Positions 26,494 to 36,903 of a DNA stretch of 38,500 nt are shown here, piece after piece. Each line of letters opens with the position of its first letter. Within the stretch, counting starts at the first letter, position 1. Origin of the DNA: Deinococcus aquaticus (lineage in GTDB: Bacteria; Deinococcota; Deinococci; Deinococcales; Deinococcaceae); NCBI RefSeq assembly GCF_028622095.1, contig NZ_CP115165.1:1504001-1542500 (forward strand), given 5' to 3'. The notes under the pieces were generated by a model, which saw only the letters and a list, made by a program, of their open reading frames with translations, did not search any database and had not been told where the DNA came from. The position numbers and the translations under genes are program-made.

Positions 26494-27620
26494 CCCCGCT
26501 GGGAGGCGAACGGACGCTGGGCATCCTGGGCGGCGGGCAGCTGGCGCAGATGCTGGCGCTGGCGGCCATTCCGCTGGGCGTGCGCGTGACAGTGCTGGAA
26601 CCCGACCCGCAGGCCCCGGCGCGGCTGTGCGCCCGGCACCTGTGCGCGCCGTACACCGACCCGGCCGGGCTGGCGCAGCTGGCTGCGTGTGACGCTGTGA
26701 CCCTGGAATTCGAGAACGTGCCGGTCGAGGCGCTGGACGCCCTGCGCGGCCGGGTGCCGGTGCGGCCCGGCGCGGACCTGCTGGCCCGCAGCAAGCACCG
26801 CGCCCGCGAGAAACAGGCCCTGCAACGCGCCGGGGCCGTCACCGCGCCCTTTGAGGCCATCGAATCCGCGGAGGACCTGAACGGCGCGCTCGGCCGCGTG
26901 GGCGGGCGCGGCATCCTGAAGACCAGCGAACTCGGGTACGACGGCAAGGGGCAGGCCCGCGTGAACACGGACGCCGAGCTGCGCGCCGCCTGGGACGCCC
27001 TGGGCTGCGTGCCGTGCGTGCTGGAAGGTTTCGTGGCCTTCGAGCGCGAGGTCAGCCTGGGCGTGGCCCGCAGCGCGGGCGGTCAGGTGGCGTTCGGGCC
27101 GCTCGTCGAGAACGTGCACAAGGGCGGCATTCTGCGCACCAGCGTGTTCCCCGCGCATGTCCCGCACGGCACGCAGGCCGCCGCCCGGGACATGGCGCGC
27201 GCCGTCGCGGACGCCTGGGATCTGGAGGGCCTGATGACCCTGGAGTTCTTCGTGCTGCCCGGCGGCCAGTTGCTGGTGAACGAGGTCGCGCCGCGCGTGC
27301 ACAACAGCGGCCACCTCACGCAGGACGGCGGCGGCCTCAGCCAGTTCGAGGCACAGGTGCGCGCCGTGCTGGACCTCCCGCTGAGCGACTGGGCGCCGCT
27401 GCTGCCCTGCGCGATGGTGAACGTGGTCGGGGCCGCCGGCCCGGAAGGCCAGCCGCTGATGCCCGACTGGGCCGCCACCGATGCCCTGAGCGGCACGCGC
27501 GTGCACCTGTACCACAAGGACTGGCGGGCGGGGCGCAAACTCGGCCACGTCAACCTCGTCGCGCCGGACCCGGAGACTCTGCGGGAGCGGCTGGCGAGCC
27601 TGGAACCCCTGATTCCCTAA
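26490..27620 (+). CDS. purK: N5-carboxyaminoimidazole ribonucleotide synthase
   Basis: PurK makes N5-CAIR from AIR, ATP and bicarbonate, the step before PurE. The 376-residue ATP-grasp protein has [39 protein letters not shown] and [13 protein letters not shown], all hallmarks. Its ATG overlaps the purE stop by 4 bp, so the two proteins are made together, which fits their consecutive reactions. Confidence 0.95.
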   Translation: MTPLGGERTLGILGGGQLAQMLALAAIPLGVRVTVLEPDPQAPARLCARHLCAPYTDPAGLAQLAACDAVTLEFENVPVEALDALRGRVPVRPGADLLARSKHRAREKQALQRAGAVTAPFEAIESAEDLNGALGRVGGRGILKTSELGYDGKGQARVNTDAELRAAWDALGCVPCVLEGFVAFEREVSLGVARSAGGQVAFGPLVENVHKGGILRTSVFPAHVPHGTQAAARDMARAVADAWDLEGLMTLEFFVLPGGQLLVNEVAPRVHNSGHLTQDGGGLSQFEAQVRAVLDLPLSDWAPLLPCAMVNVVGAAGPEGQPLMPDWAATDALSGTRVHLYHKDWRAGRKLGHVNLVAPDPETLRERLASLEPLIP

Positions 27621-27698
27621 GTCCACCGCAAAGGCAGGTCAGGATTCGCGCAACCTCGCCTCACAGCCCGTCAGACCGCCCAGCCTACGCTGAGAAGC

Positions 27699-28850
27699 GT
27701 GAAGCGTCTCCTGACCACCCTGACCCTCGCCCTGGTCGCCACGGCGCACGCCGCCGACTTCAAACTCATCCTGAAGGACGAGGCCAGCACCATCCAGAAA
27801 GGCGAACTGAAGACCACGGCCGTCGTGAAATCCTGGGCGGTGCCTGCCGCCGGCGTCAAGGCGACCCGCAAGGTGAAGCGCCTCAGCACCACCATCACGC
27901 CCATCCTCGACCGGATGGAAAAGGCCATCAACGCCCGTCAGGCAAAACCCGCCGTGTTCCGCAACGTGAAGGGCAGCTGGGTCGCCACCGACCAGACCGG
28001 CTGGACCCTGGACCGCGCCACCACCAAAGCCAACCTCCTGAAAGCCATCCTGGCCGGCAAGGACACCGCGCAGGTCGAGGTGAAACGCACCCAGCCGGGC
28101 CGCAGCGTGAAGGTGCTGGCGCAGCGGGGCGTGCTGTGGCACGTCGCCACCGGCCAGAGCAGCTACGCGGGCAGCCCGGACTTCCGCGAGAAGAACATCC
28201 TGGTGGGCGCCAGCAAACTGGATAACTTCTTCATCGCGCCCGGCCACGAATTCAACTTCAACGAGGAAATCGGGCAGATCGACGCCAGCACCGGCTTCGT
28301 GAAAGGCTTCGTGATCAGCGGCGGCACCCTGACCAGGGAGGACGGCGGCGGCATCTGCCAGGTCAGCACCACCGTCTTCCGCGCGCTGTACCAGGCGGGC
28401 CTGCCCATCACCGAGCGCCACGAGCACAGTCACCGCGTGTCGTACTACGACCCCGTCGGGTACGAGGCCACCGTGTACGCGCCCAGCAAGAACCTGCGCA
28501 TGAAGAACGACACCGGCAAGCACCTGTTCATCCAGGCCAGCTGGGACACCGCGCGCGAGACGCTGCGCTTCGACGTGTTCGGCGCGAACACCGGCCGCGA
28601 CGTGACCATCAGCCGACCCGTCATCACGGACTTCAAGGCGCCCGCCGACCCCAGTTACAGCCCCGACGACCGCGTGGCGCGCGGGGGCCGCCGCCTGCTC
28701 GACCAGCCCATGCAGGGCATGACCAGCGTCATCAGGCGCACTATCAAGGCCGGCGGCAAGACCATCAGCAGCGACACCCTGAAAAGCGTGTACAAACCCT
28801 GGGGAGCCGTGTACGGCGTGAACCCCGCCGACCCCCGACTCAAGCAGTAA
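27699..28850 (+). CDS. VanW family protein, secreted
   Basis: The 383-residue protein starts with a signal peptide (MKRLLTTLTLALVATAHA, cut near residue 19). The N-terminal half carries a YoaR-like or peptidoglycan-binding-like region, and the C-terminal half is VanW: SSYAGSPDFREKNILVGASKLDNFFIAPGHEFNFNE, FVISGGTLTREDGGGICQVSTTVFRALYQAGLPITERHEHSHRVSYYDPVGYEATVY. VanW proteins occur in glycopeptide-resistance clusters and sporulating bacteria, and their function is not known. The start is the GTG at 27699 with TACGCT (27686-27691) 7 nt upstream. Confidence 0.9.
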   Translation: MKRLLTTLTLALVATAHAADFKLILKDEASTIQKGELKTTAVVKSWAVPAAGVKATRKVKRLSTTITPILDRMEKAINARQAKPAVFRNVKGSWVATDQTGWTLDRATTKANLLKAILAGKDTAQVEVKRTQPGRSVKVLAQRGVLWHVATGQSSYAGSPDFREKNILVGASKLDNFFIAPGHEFNFNEEIGQIDASTGFVKGFVISGGTLTREDGGGICQVSTTVFRALYQAGLPITERHEHSHRVSYYDPVGYEATVYAPSKNLRMKNDTGKHLFIQASWDTARETLRFDVFGANTGRDVTISRPVITDFKAPADPSYSPDDRVARGGRRLLDQPMQGMTSVIRRTIKAGGKTISSDTLKSVYKPWGAVYGVNPADPRLKQ

Positions 28851-28873
28851 GGGCCGCCCCATGGGGACGGGAG

Positions 28874-28911
28874 GTCAGGGGAGCAGCAGAACAATACGGC
28901 TGCCCCCTGAC
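28874..28911 (+). terminator. Stem-loop after the VanW gene
   Basis: GTCAGGGG (28874-28881) pairs with CCCCTGAC (28904-28911), and an inner GCAGC/GCTGC extends it beyond one bulged base. No T-tract follows, so intrinsic termination is only possible. Confidence 0.45.
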
Positions 28912-28986
28912 ATCCTGCCGCCTTTCTGTACCGGGTGTATGGAAAATTCGCTGTCGCCCGCCGCAGCAGACAGGTACGCTGAGCGG

Positions 28987-29304
28987 GTGATCCTGACAAC
29001 TCTGGTACTGGGACTGGCGGGCGGCGCGGCGGCGCTGGTTGTGGGGAATCAACTGTTCGGACGGGGTTCGCGGCGCGGCGCACCCGCCGCCCCCGCGGGC
29101 GCGACCCGGCGCGACGGGGCGCAGGACGTGTACTGGGAAGCGCGCCTGCTGGCCGCCTGCCACGGCAACCGCGCCGCCCTGGAACGCCGCGTGAGCAGCA
29201 AGGCCCGGCAGTTTCCCGGCATGAAGCGCTGGCAGCTGATGCGACTGGCCTACCTGGACCTGACCTCACGCAGACCCGCGCGTCCCTCCGTACCCATCCG
29301 CTGA
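28987..29304 (+). CDS. Small membrane-anchored protein of unknown function
   Basis: The 105-residue protein has one N-terminal hydrophobic span (ILTTLVLGLAGGAAALVVGNQLF, about 2-24), a Gly/Ala/Arg linker, and a small helical cytoplasmic or periplasmic domain (VYWEARLLAACHGNRAALERRVSSKARQFPGMKRWQLMRLAYLDLTSR). No family is recognised. The GTG at 28987 has TACGCT (28975-28980) 6 nt before it and is chosen for that reason. Confidence 0.7.
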   Translation: MILTTLVLGLAGGAAALVVGNQLFGRGSRRGAPAAPAGATRRDGAQDVYWEARLLAACHGNRAALERRVSSKARQFPGMKRWQLMRLAYLDLTSRRPARPSVPIR

Positions 29305-29387
29305 GGGCGCACCCGACCGTACATCCGACTGGGCATCTGGCCGGGCACTAAAGGCCCGCGGTAGGTCATCCGGCTGGTGGTGCGCCC
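29305..29387 (+). other. Structured intergenic element
   Basis: A perfect 9-bp inverted repeat GGGCGCACC/GGTGCGCCC encloses about 65 nt with a small inner hairpin (CGGGC/GCCCG) and two near-identical CATCCGRCTGG direct repeats. It begins the base after a TGA stop codon. It may be a terminator or a mobile hairpin of another family. Confidence 0.45.
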
Positions 29388-29414
29388 CGCCGCGCGGCCA
29401 CTACACTGCCGGGC

Positions 29415-29984
29415 ATGGTGACTGCCGAATCCCTGAACGCCGTTCCCGCCGAACTGCGCACCGACCGCCTGCTGCTGCGCCGCCCCGACCCGGCCGACGC
29501 CCGCGCGCTGGTGGGGGCCGTGAATGTCTCGCTGCCCGAATTGCAGCGCTGGATGCACTGGGCGCAGCACCCCATGACCGAGGAAGCCTCCCGCGAGAAC
29601 CTGCGCTCCGCCGCCGGGAAGTTCGACACGCGCGAGAACCTGCGCTACCACGTCTGGAACGCCAGCGGCACCGAACTGATCGGCAGCAGCGGCTACCACG
29701 CCCTGAACTGGCTGATCCCCCGGGGCGAGATCGGGTACTGGATCGCCACGCCGCACACCGGGCGCGGCTACGCCCGCGAGGTCGCGCAGGCCCTGACGGA
29801 CCTCGCCCTGAACACCCTGCGCCTGCGCCGCCTGGAAATCCGCTGCGACCCGCAGAACGAACGCAGCGCCCGCATTCCCGCCGCGCTGGGGTACACCCTC
29901 GACGCTCACCTCGTGAACGACGACGTGGATCCCCGCGACCACACGCGCCTGCGTGACACGCTGATCTTCTCGAAAGTGCAGTAA
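29415..29984 (+). CDS. GNAT family N-acetyltransferase (RimJ/RimL-like)
   Basis: The 189-residue protein follows the RimJ/RimL pattern: [16 protein letters not shown] at the N-terminus, then [27 protein letters not shown] with the GRGYA acetyl-CoA pyrophosphate loop, and [24 protein letters not shown] at the C-terminus. It acetylates an amine or a protein N-terminus; the substrate is unknown. TACACT (29402-29407) lies 7 nt before the ATG, a leaderless start. Confidence 0.88.
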   Translation: MVTAESLNAVPAELRTDRLLLRRPDPADARALVGAVNVSLPELQRWMHWAQHPMTEEASRENLRSAAGKFDTRENLRYHVWNASGTELIGSSGYHALNWLIPRGEIGYWIATPHTGRGYAREVAQALTDLALNTLRLRRLEIRCDPQNERSARIPAALGYTLDAHLVNDDVDPRDHTRLRDTLIFSKVQ

Positions 29985-30020
29985 CGCAGGCTCAGGGCGT
30001 GATGCGCCCGGAGAGGACGC

Positions 30021-30770
30021 TCAGGGCGTGATGCGCGTGCCGGCCTCGCCCCGCGCGGCGGCGGCCAGCACACCGGCCTGCATGCCGCTGGCGATCACCG
30101 CGAACGGCGCGCCCCGGTCCAGGGCGTCCAGCGCGGCGCGCACCTTGGGAATCATGCCGCCCGCGATCCAGCCCTGCGCAATACCCCCCTCGACCTCGGC
30201 GCGGGTGAGGGTCGCGGCGCGGCTGTCCGGGTCAGGGTAGGCGCGGTAAACGCCGTTCACGTCGGTCAGGAACACGATGCCGTCGTTCAGGGCGCCCGCC
30301 ACGGCCCCGGCGGCGGTGTCGGCGTTCACGTTCAGGGCCTCGCCGTCCGGGCCGACCGCCACGCAGCCCAGCACGGGCGTGATTCCCGCCCCCAGCAGCG
30401 TGCGCAGCAGCCCGGCGTTCACGCCCGTCACGCGGCCCACGCGGCCCAGTTCGGGGTCCAGCACCTCGGCGCGCAGCAGGTCACTGTCGCGGCCCATCAG
30501 GCCCACGGCGCCCCCCACGTCCTGCGAGAGCTGCTTGTTCAGCTGACACAGCGCCATCTCGACCACGTCCATCGCCTGCGGCGTGGTCACGCGCAGCCCG
30601 CCGCGAAATTCGCTGGTCACGCCGCGCGCCGCGAGTTCCCGCTCGATGACCGGGCCGCCCCCGTGCACGACCACGACCGGGTACTCGGCGCGCAGCGCGG
30701 CAATCTCGGCCGCGACCGCGCGCCGCAACTCCAGGCTTTTCATGGCATTCCCACCGTACTTGACGATCAC
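30021..30770 (-). CDS. argB: Acetylglutamate kinase
   Basis: ArgB phosphorylates N-acetylglutamate, the second step of arginine synthesis. The 249-residue protein has the amino-acid kinase motifs [50 protein letters not shown] and [14 protein letters not shown]. The start is a GTG at 30770, because TACACT (minus strand, 30777-30782) lies 6 nt upstream; the longer open frame reads into a hairpin repeat. The gene is convergent with the GNAT gene at 29415-29984. Confidence 0.94.
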   Translation of the reverse strand: MIVKYGGNAMKSLELRRAVAAEIAALRAEYPVVVVHGGGPVIERELAARGVTSEFRGGLRVTTPQAMDVVEMALCQLNKQLSQDVGGAVGLMGRDSDLLRAEVLDPELGRVGRVTGVNAGLLRTLLGAGITPVLGCVAVGPDGEALNVNADTAAGAVAGALNDGIVFLTDVNGVYRAYPDPDSRAATLTRAEVEGGIAQGWIAGGMIPKVRAALDALDRGAPFAVIASGMQAGVLAAAARGEAGTRITP

Positions 30771-30821
30771 GCCCAGAGTGTACGGCGTGCGCGCGGGCCG
30801 GGCAGGCGCACAGAGGAGGCC

Positions 30822-30958
30822 AGTCCTACGGACTTCGTCTGTTTCGTTGACCACCCGGCAGGGCAGCGGTTTACCAACGCTACGCCCGGAACCCGCCTTG
30901 CTCCTTCTCGCTCCGCCCAGGCCCAGTGGTTTGCACAACCGCTGGGCCCGAGTCCGTA
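30822..30958 (-). repeat. Intergenic hairpin repeat, copy 3
   Basis: Read on the minus strand, it starts ACGGACTC directly after the TGA stop of the GNAT gene (30959-30961). Hairpin 1 pairs GGCCCAGCGGTT with AACCACTGGGCC (one mismatch) around GTGCA. Then come GGGCGGAGCGAGAAGGAG, GGCGGGTTCCGGGCGT, a second imperfect hairpin and CAACGAAACAGACG, all matching copy A at 35691. Confidence 0.85.
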
Positions 30959-31465
30959 TCAGTCGCTGGCGACGGTCAGGGGCGCGCCGGGACCGTTCAG
31001 TGGGGCGCGGTTCAGGGGTCTGGCGTACCAGCTCATGACCGGGCGGGCGTCCAGGGTAAAGGAGTACCCCAACCGCTCCCAGAAGCGCGCGCCGCGCGGG
31101 TTGTCGCCCAGCACGCTGGCCAGGATGCGGGTGGTGCCGGGCGGGGCGTGCGATTCCAGGTGCCGCACCACCTGTTCACCCAGGCCCTGCGACTGCCGGT
31201 CCTCGCGGATCAGGAGCAGGTTGATGGTCAGGTCGCCCGCTTCCGGGTAGTCGCGTTTGCAGTCCAGACTGCCGATCAGGTCGCCGTGATCGTCGTGCAC
31301 GAGTGCCAGGGACCGCCGGGGGTCCAGCAGGGCGATTTCCACGTCCCGCTGCACTTCGCTGAGGGACGGCACGCGCGCACTGATCAGGTCGAAGTAACCG
31401 GGGGCGGACGTGTACAGACGGTGAAGCAGCGGCGCGTGATGCAGCGCCAGCGGCGTAACGTTCAA
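30959..31465 (-). CDS. GNAT family N-acetyltransferase
   Basis: The 168-residue protein shows [42 protein letters not shown], which is the GNAT core with the QSQGLG acetyl-CoA loop, and [23 protein letters not shown] at the end. The substrate is unknown. The start is a TTG at 31465 preceded by a strong GGGAGG site (31473-31478) 7 nt upstream; no leaderless -10 is present, so this gene differs from its neighbours. Confidence 0.85.
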   Translation of the reverse strand: MNVTPLALHHAPLLHRLYTSAPGYFDLISARVPSLSEVQRDVEIALLDPRRSLALVHDDHGDLIGSLDCKRDYPEAGDLTINLLLIREDRQSQGLGEQVVRHLESHAPPGTTRILASVLGDNPRGARFWERLGYSFTLDARPVMSWYARPLNRAPLNGPGAPLTVASD

Positions 31466-31629
31466 GGTAAAGCCTCCCAGCCGGCAGGGCGGGCGAGTGA
31501 AGGACGGAAGTGAATGCCGGACTGGCTGCCAGTGTAACCCGGCCGTTCCGGGGGCCGGTGAATGCCGCCGCTGGGGGAATTCAGCGGGAGTTCACCCGGT
31601 GGGGGAGGGGGGTGCGCTACCCTGCCGGG

Positions 31630-32666
<1,037 letters not shown>

Positions 32667-32670
<4 letters not shown>

Positions 32671-33233
32671 ACGTCCGCGAGTACTACTCCTACCTGTCCG
32701 CCGCACGAGCCCAGCTGTGGAACTTTCTGCGCGCCCTGCCGCCCGCCGACCTCGACCGTGACCTGATGGAAAGCGGTGACCGGTTCCACAGCATCAAGGA
32801 CCTGCTGCTGCACGTGACAGACGTCGAGGACCACTGGGTGCACGGCATCGTCATCGGGGACAGCGTGCACCAGCAGTACCCGCACGACTGGGTGCGCCCG
32901 CAGGCCACGCAGTACGACCTGAACTGGATTCTGGAGTACGGCCGGGAAGTCAGCGGCCGCACCGCCGCGTTCCTGGACAGTGAACCCAACCTGAACCGCA
33001 GCGTGAAACTGGTGCAGGACGATCCCGCCAGCGACACCGTCACGCTGGACCAGTTGCTGTGGAACGTCATGACCCACGAGGTCCGCCACACCGCGCAGAT
33101 CGCCCTGATGATCCGCCAGTTGGGGCACACGCCCCCCTGGCTGGACTACATGCGGTTCGCGCGCCCGCAGGCCACGGCCGAACAGGCCGGCGCAGACACG
33201 GCCGACCTCGACGCCGACAGCGACGACCTGTAA
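32667..33233 (+). CDS. DinB/YfiT-like metal-binding protein
   Basis: The 188-residue protein is a four-helix DinB-type protein: [12 protein letters not shown] gives one His (about residue 49), and [20 protein letters not shown] gives the paired HxxxH (about 137 and 141) that completes a metal site. Such proteins may be thiol-dependent transferases, and DinB is damage-inducible in Bacillus; Deinococcus genomes hold many copies. It is coupled to dus by an ATGA overlap (32667-32670). A TATACT in the end of dus (32649-32654) could add a promoter of its own. Confidence 0.88.
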
Positions 33234-33262
33234 CGCCCGGTCGTCATACCGAGTCCGCATGC

Positions 33263-33297
33263 CCAGCGCCGCCCTTCTCTCAGAGGGGCGGCGCTGG
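33263..33297. terminator. Bidirectional stem-loop between convergent DinB-like and arginase genes
   Basis: A perfect 12-bp GC stem (CCAGCGCCGCCC/GGGCGGCGCTGG) with an 11-nt loop lies between the two gene ends. There is no T-tract on either side, so it may act with Rho or as a 3'-end stabiliser. Confidence 0.6.
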
Positions 33298-33310
33298 CTC
33301 TACGTGAGCG

Positions 33311-34210
<900 letters not shown>

Positions 34211-34295
34211 GCGCCCAGCTTAAGGGGCGCTGCGGGGTATGCCTTGCGGCTGCAACATTATTTTCAGCCTGCGTGACCCAGCCGCGCCCCGCGAG

Positions 34296-34310
34296 TATTC
34301 AGGTGAATAT
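34296..34310. promoter_or_regulatory. ATTCA/TGAAT palindrome upstream of arginase
   Basis: TATTCA-GG-TGAATA is a perfect 14-bp palindrome in a short A+T-rich patch, followed by TTCA so that TGAATATTCA also forms. Its ATTCA and TGAAT halves recall arginine-repressor boxes, but the spacing differs from the known consensus. Function is uncertain. Confidence 0.35.
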
Positions 34311-34363
34311 TCATGCTGCCGCGCCGGGCCTCCATGAAGTGTCCGGGGGTAGATGCGGAGTCT

Positions 34364-34888
34364 TCAGGTGTGCGCCCAGCGGCTCAGCGGGCCGTCCTCT
34401 TCGCTGTGGCCACTGCCGACCAGCCGGAACCCCAGCTTCTGCAGGACCCGGCTGCTGGCGGGATTCGAGGTCGCCGTCTGTGCGGTCACGGTCAACACGC
34501 CCGCCGCGTGCAGGTGCGCCACCAGCGCCCCTACCGCCTCGGTCGCGTAGCCACGCCCGCGCGCTTCGGGCGTCAGGCCGTACCCGATCTGCTGCTCGCC
34601 CTGTTCGTTCACGCCGCCCACCACGCCCAGTTGCCCCAGCGCGGTCAGGTTGCCCCGGTGCACCGCGATGAACGTGCCGTCCACCTCGCCCTGCCCGGCG
34701 CTCAGGCCAGCCAGCAGCGCCGGGAACATCGGCAGCGGATCGCCCGGCCATTCCGGCGGGAAGTACACGTCCTGCACGACGTCGGGGGTGGTCAGCGGCA
34801 GGGAGAACCCGGCGCTCTCCACGCGGCGTTCCAGCACGGCGCGGGTCAGGGGCAGCAGAAGTAAACGGGGGCTCAAGAGCGCAGGCAC
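34364..34888 (-). CDS. GNAT family N-acetyltransferase
   Basis: The 174-residue protein has a GNAT core: IGYGLTPEARGRGYATEAVGALVAHLH with the RGRGYA acetyl-CoA loop, then VTAQTATSNPASSRVLQKLGFRLVGS. It also has a PDVVQDVYFPPEWPGDPLPMFPALLAG region typical of RimJ/RimL-type sequences in this group. The substrate is unknown. The GTG at 34888 is supported by TACGCT (minus strand, 34895-34900) 6 nt upstream. Confidence 0.87.
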   Translation of the reverse strand: MPALLSPRLLLLPLTRAVLERRVESAGFSLPLTTPDVVQDVYFPPEWPGDPLPMFPALLAGLSAGQGEVDGTFIAVHRGNLTALGQLGVVGGVNEQGEQQIGYGLTPEARGRGYATEAVGALVAHLHAAGVLTVTAQTATSNPASSRVLQKLGFRLVGSGHSEEDGPLSRWAHT

Positions 34889-35042
34889 CCGACCAGCGTA
34901 CTCTGGAAGGCCGGTCCGGGTCCCCGCCCACCACACCGGTGCCGGGCTACACTCGGGACCTCAACCCCCCGCGCGCCGTCAGTCCGGCCGGCAAGTTCCC
35001 TGCGGCGTCACCCGGCGCTCCTTTCACTGGTTCCCAGCATTC

Positions 35043-35693
35043 ATGACCGACGCCCCCGACCCCCACCACCGCGCCCCCGAACCCACTGGCAAGCGCCTGA
35101 TGCTGCTGGCGGATTTCGTGCACCCGTTCGTGTACCGCGAGGGATTCCCGCAGGGCGCGCCGCCGGTCGACGCGGTCCTGGCCGCCGGGGACCTGCCCGG
35201 CTACTACCTGGAATTCCTGGCGACCAAGATGACGGTCCCGGTCATCTACGTGCACGGCAACCACGAGAACGAGTTCGTGACCGAGGGGGAACGCCGCGTG
35301 CCGCCGCGGGGCGTGATCGCCGCGCACGGCCGCGTGGTCGAGGAGGCCGGCCTGAGAATCGCCGGGTGGGGAGGATCGCCCCGCTACCGCGACAAGGGCC
35401 ACGGGCAGTACACGGACACCCAGGCCCGCGTGGGACTGGCCCAGCTGGCGTGGCGCGCACGGCGCGGTGTGGACGTGCTGCTGACGCACGCGCCCCCCAC
35501 CGGCCCGCACGCCGGCACCGACTACGCCCACCGGGGCTGCGAGTCCATCACGCGCTTCATGGCCCGCCGCCACCCGCGACTGGTCGTGCACGGCCACATC
35601 CACGAGTACGAGGGCAAGAAGGTCGAGTACACCGATCAGGCCAGCGGCGCGCGGGTCGTGAACGCCTACGGCTACCGGCTGCTGGACCTGTAA
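35043..35693 (+). CDS. Metallophosphoesterase with an unusual first motif
   Basis: The 216-residue protein has the calcineurin-like motifs: GD (49-50, LAAGDLPGYY), GNHEN (about 72-76), a lone His in LLTHAPPTGPHAG and GHIHEYEG near the C-terminus. The first motif, usually DxH, is here LLADFVHPF, so the Asp and His are two residues apart, which may alter metal binding. The start is the ATG at 35043; a TACACT hexamer at 34948-34953 would give a leader of about 85 nt. The stop codon lies inside hairpin repeat copy A. Substrate unknown. Confidence 0.85.
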   Translation: MTDAPDPHHRAPEPTGKRLMLLADFVHPFVYREGFPQGAPPVDAVLAAGDLPGYYLEFLATKMTVPVIYVHGNHENEFVTEGERRVPPRGVIAAHGRVVEEAGLRIAGWGGSPRYRDKGHGQYTDTQARVGLAQLAWRARRGVDVLLTHAPPTGPHAGTDYAHRGCESITRFMARRHPRLVVHGHIHEYEGKKVEYTDQASGARVVNAYGYRLLDL

Positions 35694-35824
35694 GACGGCC
35701 TCCGGTTGAAAGGTTTGCAAAAGCTTTCAACCCGAGCGGAGCGAGCAGGAGAGAAACGGGTTCCGGGCGTGGAGTTGGCAACCCGGCGTCCTTCCGGGTT
35801 GTCAACGAAACAGACGGAACCCGT
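35691..35824 (+). repeat. Intergenic hairpin repeat, copy A
   Basis: It starts TAAGACGGCC, with TAA the stop of the metallophosphoesterase gene. Hairpin 1 has arms 35704-35712 (GGTTGAAAG) and 35724-35732 (CTTTCAACC) around GTTTGCAAAAG. Then come CCCGAGCGGAGCGAGCAGG, ACGGGTTCCGGGCGT, a second hairpin (AACCCGG/CCGGGTT) and CAACGAAACAGACGGAACCCGT. This is the most complete copy. Confidence 0.9.
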
Positions 35825-35902
35825 GTAAGACGGCTTACGGCCCAGCGGTCTGCATAAACCGCTGGGCCCGAGCGGATGCGAGCAGGAGCAAGACGGGTTC
35901 CG
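35825..35902 (+). repeat. Intergenic hairpin repeat, copy B
   Basis: A second, shorter copy follows in tandem: GTAAGACGGC, hairpin 1 with arms 35839-35849 (GGCCCAGCGGT) and 35858-35868 (ACCGCTGGGCC) around CTGCATAA, then CCCGAGCGGATGCGAGCAGG and GACGGGTTCCG. The outer framework equals copy A, but the arms differ completely and still pair perfectly. Confidence 0.9.
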
Positions 35903-36002
35903 CCCCAAACCGTGAGGAAGGTCACGCTGAATGGGGTCTGGCACGCACTATTGCTTAAGGGCGGGTGTACGTCTGGCACATGCAGTCCTGACAGACGCGC
36001 GG

Positions 36003-36245
36003 CATACTCTGATCCGGCCTGGTGAGGTCGCGGACGTGGCTCAACTCCCTGACGGGACGGACACCTCAGACGCGATCAGGTCAGAGGGAGACGCCCACCT
36101 CTTCACCAACGGGCGCGCGAGCGGGTCAACAGCAGGCAGCAGGCGGGTTCAAGCCCCACCACCCGCACCCAGCAGGACACCACCTCAACTTCACTCCTGT
36201 ACGCGCGGCCAGCGGGGCGATCCCCCGCTGGCCGCGCGGTTTTTG
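36003..36245 (+). ncRNA. Candidate structured non-coding RNA
   Basis: A CATACT hexamer (36003-36008) is followed by about 190 nt with no credible gene but several nested helices: TCGCG/CGCGA (36028-36032 with 36116-36120), GTGG/CCAC (36036-36039 with 36095-36098), CTCCC/GGGAG and TGAC/GTCA (36045-36053 with 36080-36090), and GCGGGT/ACCCGC (36121-36126 with 36161-36166) around a T-arm-like GGGTTCAAGCCC. It closes with a strong intrinsic terminator. The promoter is weak and no known RNA family was recognised. Confidence 0.5.
36202..36245 (+). terminator. Very strong intrinsic terminator
   Basis: A 16-bp perfect stem (CGCGCGGCCAGCGGGG with its complement at 36223-36238) and a 5-nt loop are followed by GGTTTTTGTTT. 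No coding gene ends here on the plus strand, which supports a non-coding transcript upstream. Confidence 0.9.
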
Positions 36246-36289
36246 TTTCCGGGCCCCGCCCCGCCGGGCAGGACTCTATGCTGCGGTCC

Positions 36290-36871
36290 ATGATGCCGTG
36301 GCCCCTGCCTGCCCGCCTGATACGCGCTGCTGTGTGGGCCCCCGTGCTGAGCTGCGGCCTGACCGTCGGAGCGGCGTTGGGCGGCCCGGTAGCAGTGGGT
36401 GCAGCGTACCCAGCCCTAGCCTCCGCCGCTGCCCCAGCGCAGACGGCCGCACCGCCGCGCGTCACCGCCGGGTTGCCGGAGGCGGGCACGCTGACGGTCA
36501 CGTTCGCCCTGCGGGACTTCCTGCTCAACCGTGAGGCTCCCAACGTCCTGACCCTGCACACCCCCTGGGGCGCGCAGCGCGGCACCCTGAGCGGCGCGCC
36601 CCACCCGGACCCGGAACGCCGCGCCTACTACGCCCGCCTGACCCCGCTGCGCTGGCCGCTCTCTGCCCCCGCAGGTACGCGCGCCGGCCGGTACCCGGCC
36701 AGGGTGGAAGGGCAACTGTTCAGCTGCGCCGTGCGCGGCGGAACGTGCTCGGCGCGGACCGTGTCGGTGCCCGTCACGTTGTCGGTGCGGCCTGACGGGC
36801 GGGTGCAGTCGGTGGGCGTGCGACTGGACGACCCCGTGCTGCGCAAGGGTTCCCTGCGGCTGCGGCCCTGA
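36290..36871 (+). CDS. Secreted protein of unknown function
   Basis: The 193-residue protein has an N-terminal hydrophobic region (about 10-45, PLPARLIRAAVWAPVLSCGLTVGAALGGPVAVGAAYP) that should act as signal or anchor, followed by an Ala/Pro-rich stretch and a beta-rich domain with two Cys (SCAVRGGTCSA) that may form a disulfide. The domain looks like a small immunoglobulin-like or thiol-disulfide N-terminal module but is not identified. TATGCT (36277-36282) lies 7 nt before the ATG at 36290, which is why this start is chosen. Confidence 0.75.
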   Translation: MMPWPLPARLIRAAVWAPVLSCGLTVGAALGGPVAVGAAYPALASAAAPAQTAAPPRVTAGLPEAGTLTVTFALRDFLLNREAPNVLTLHTPWGAQRGTLSGAPHPDPERRAYYARLTPLRWPLSAPAGTRAGRYPARVEGQLFSCAVRGGTCSARTVSVPVTLSVRPDGRVQSVGVRLDDPVLRKGSLRLRP

Positions 36872-36903
36872 CCGGCCCGCCGGAATCTGGGTAGTCTGAA
36901 CCC

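Noticed and set aside
36121..36172. tRNA gene suggested by GGGTTCAAGCCC and ACCCGCACC
   Set aside because: No matching D-arm or anticodon arm at the right distance; kept only as a T-arm-like hairpin in the candidate RNA.
35931..36293. Plus-strand frame through the candidate RNA region
   Set aside because: No ribosome site or leaderless -10, low-complexity Pro/Ala/Arg sequence, and it reads through the strong terminator stem.
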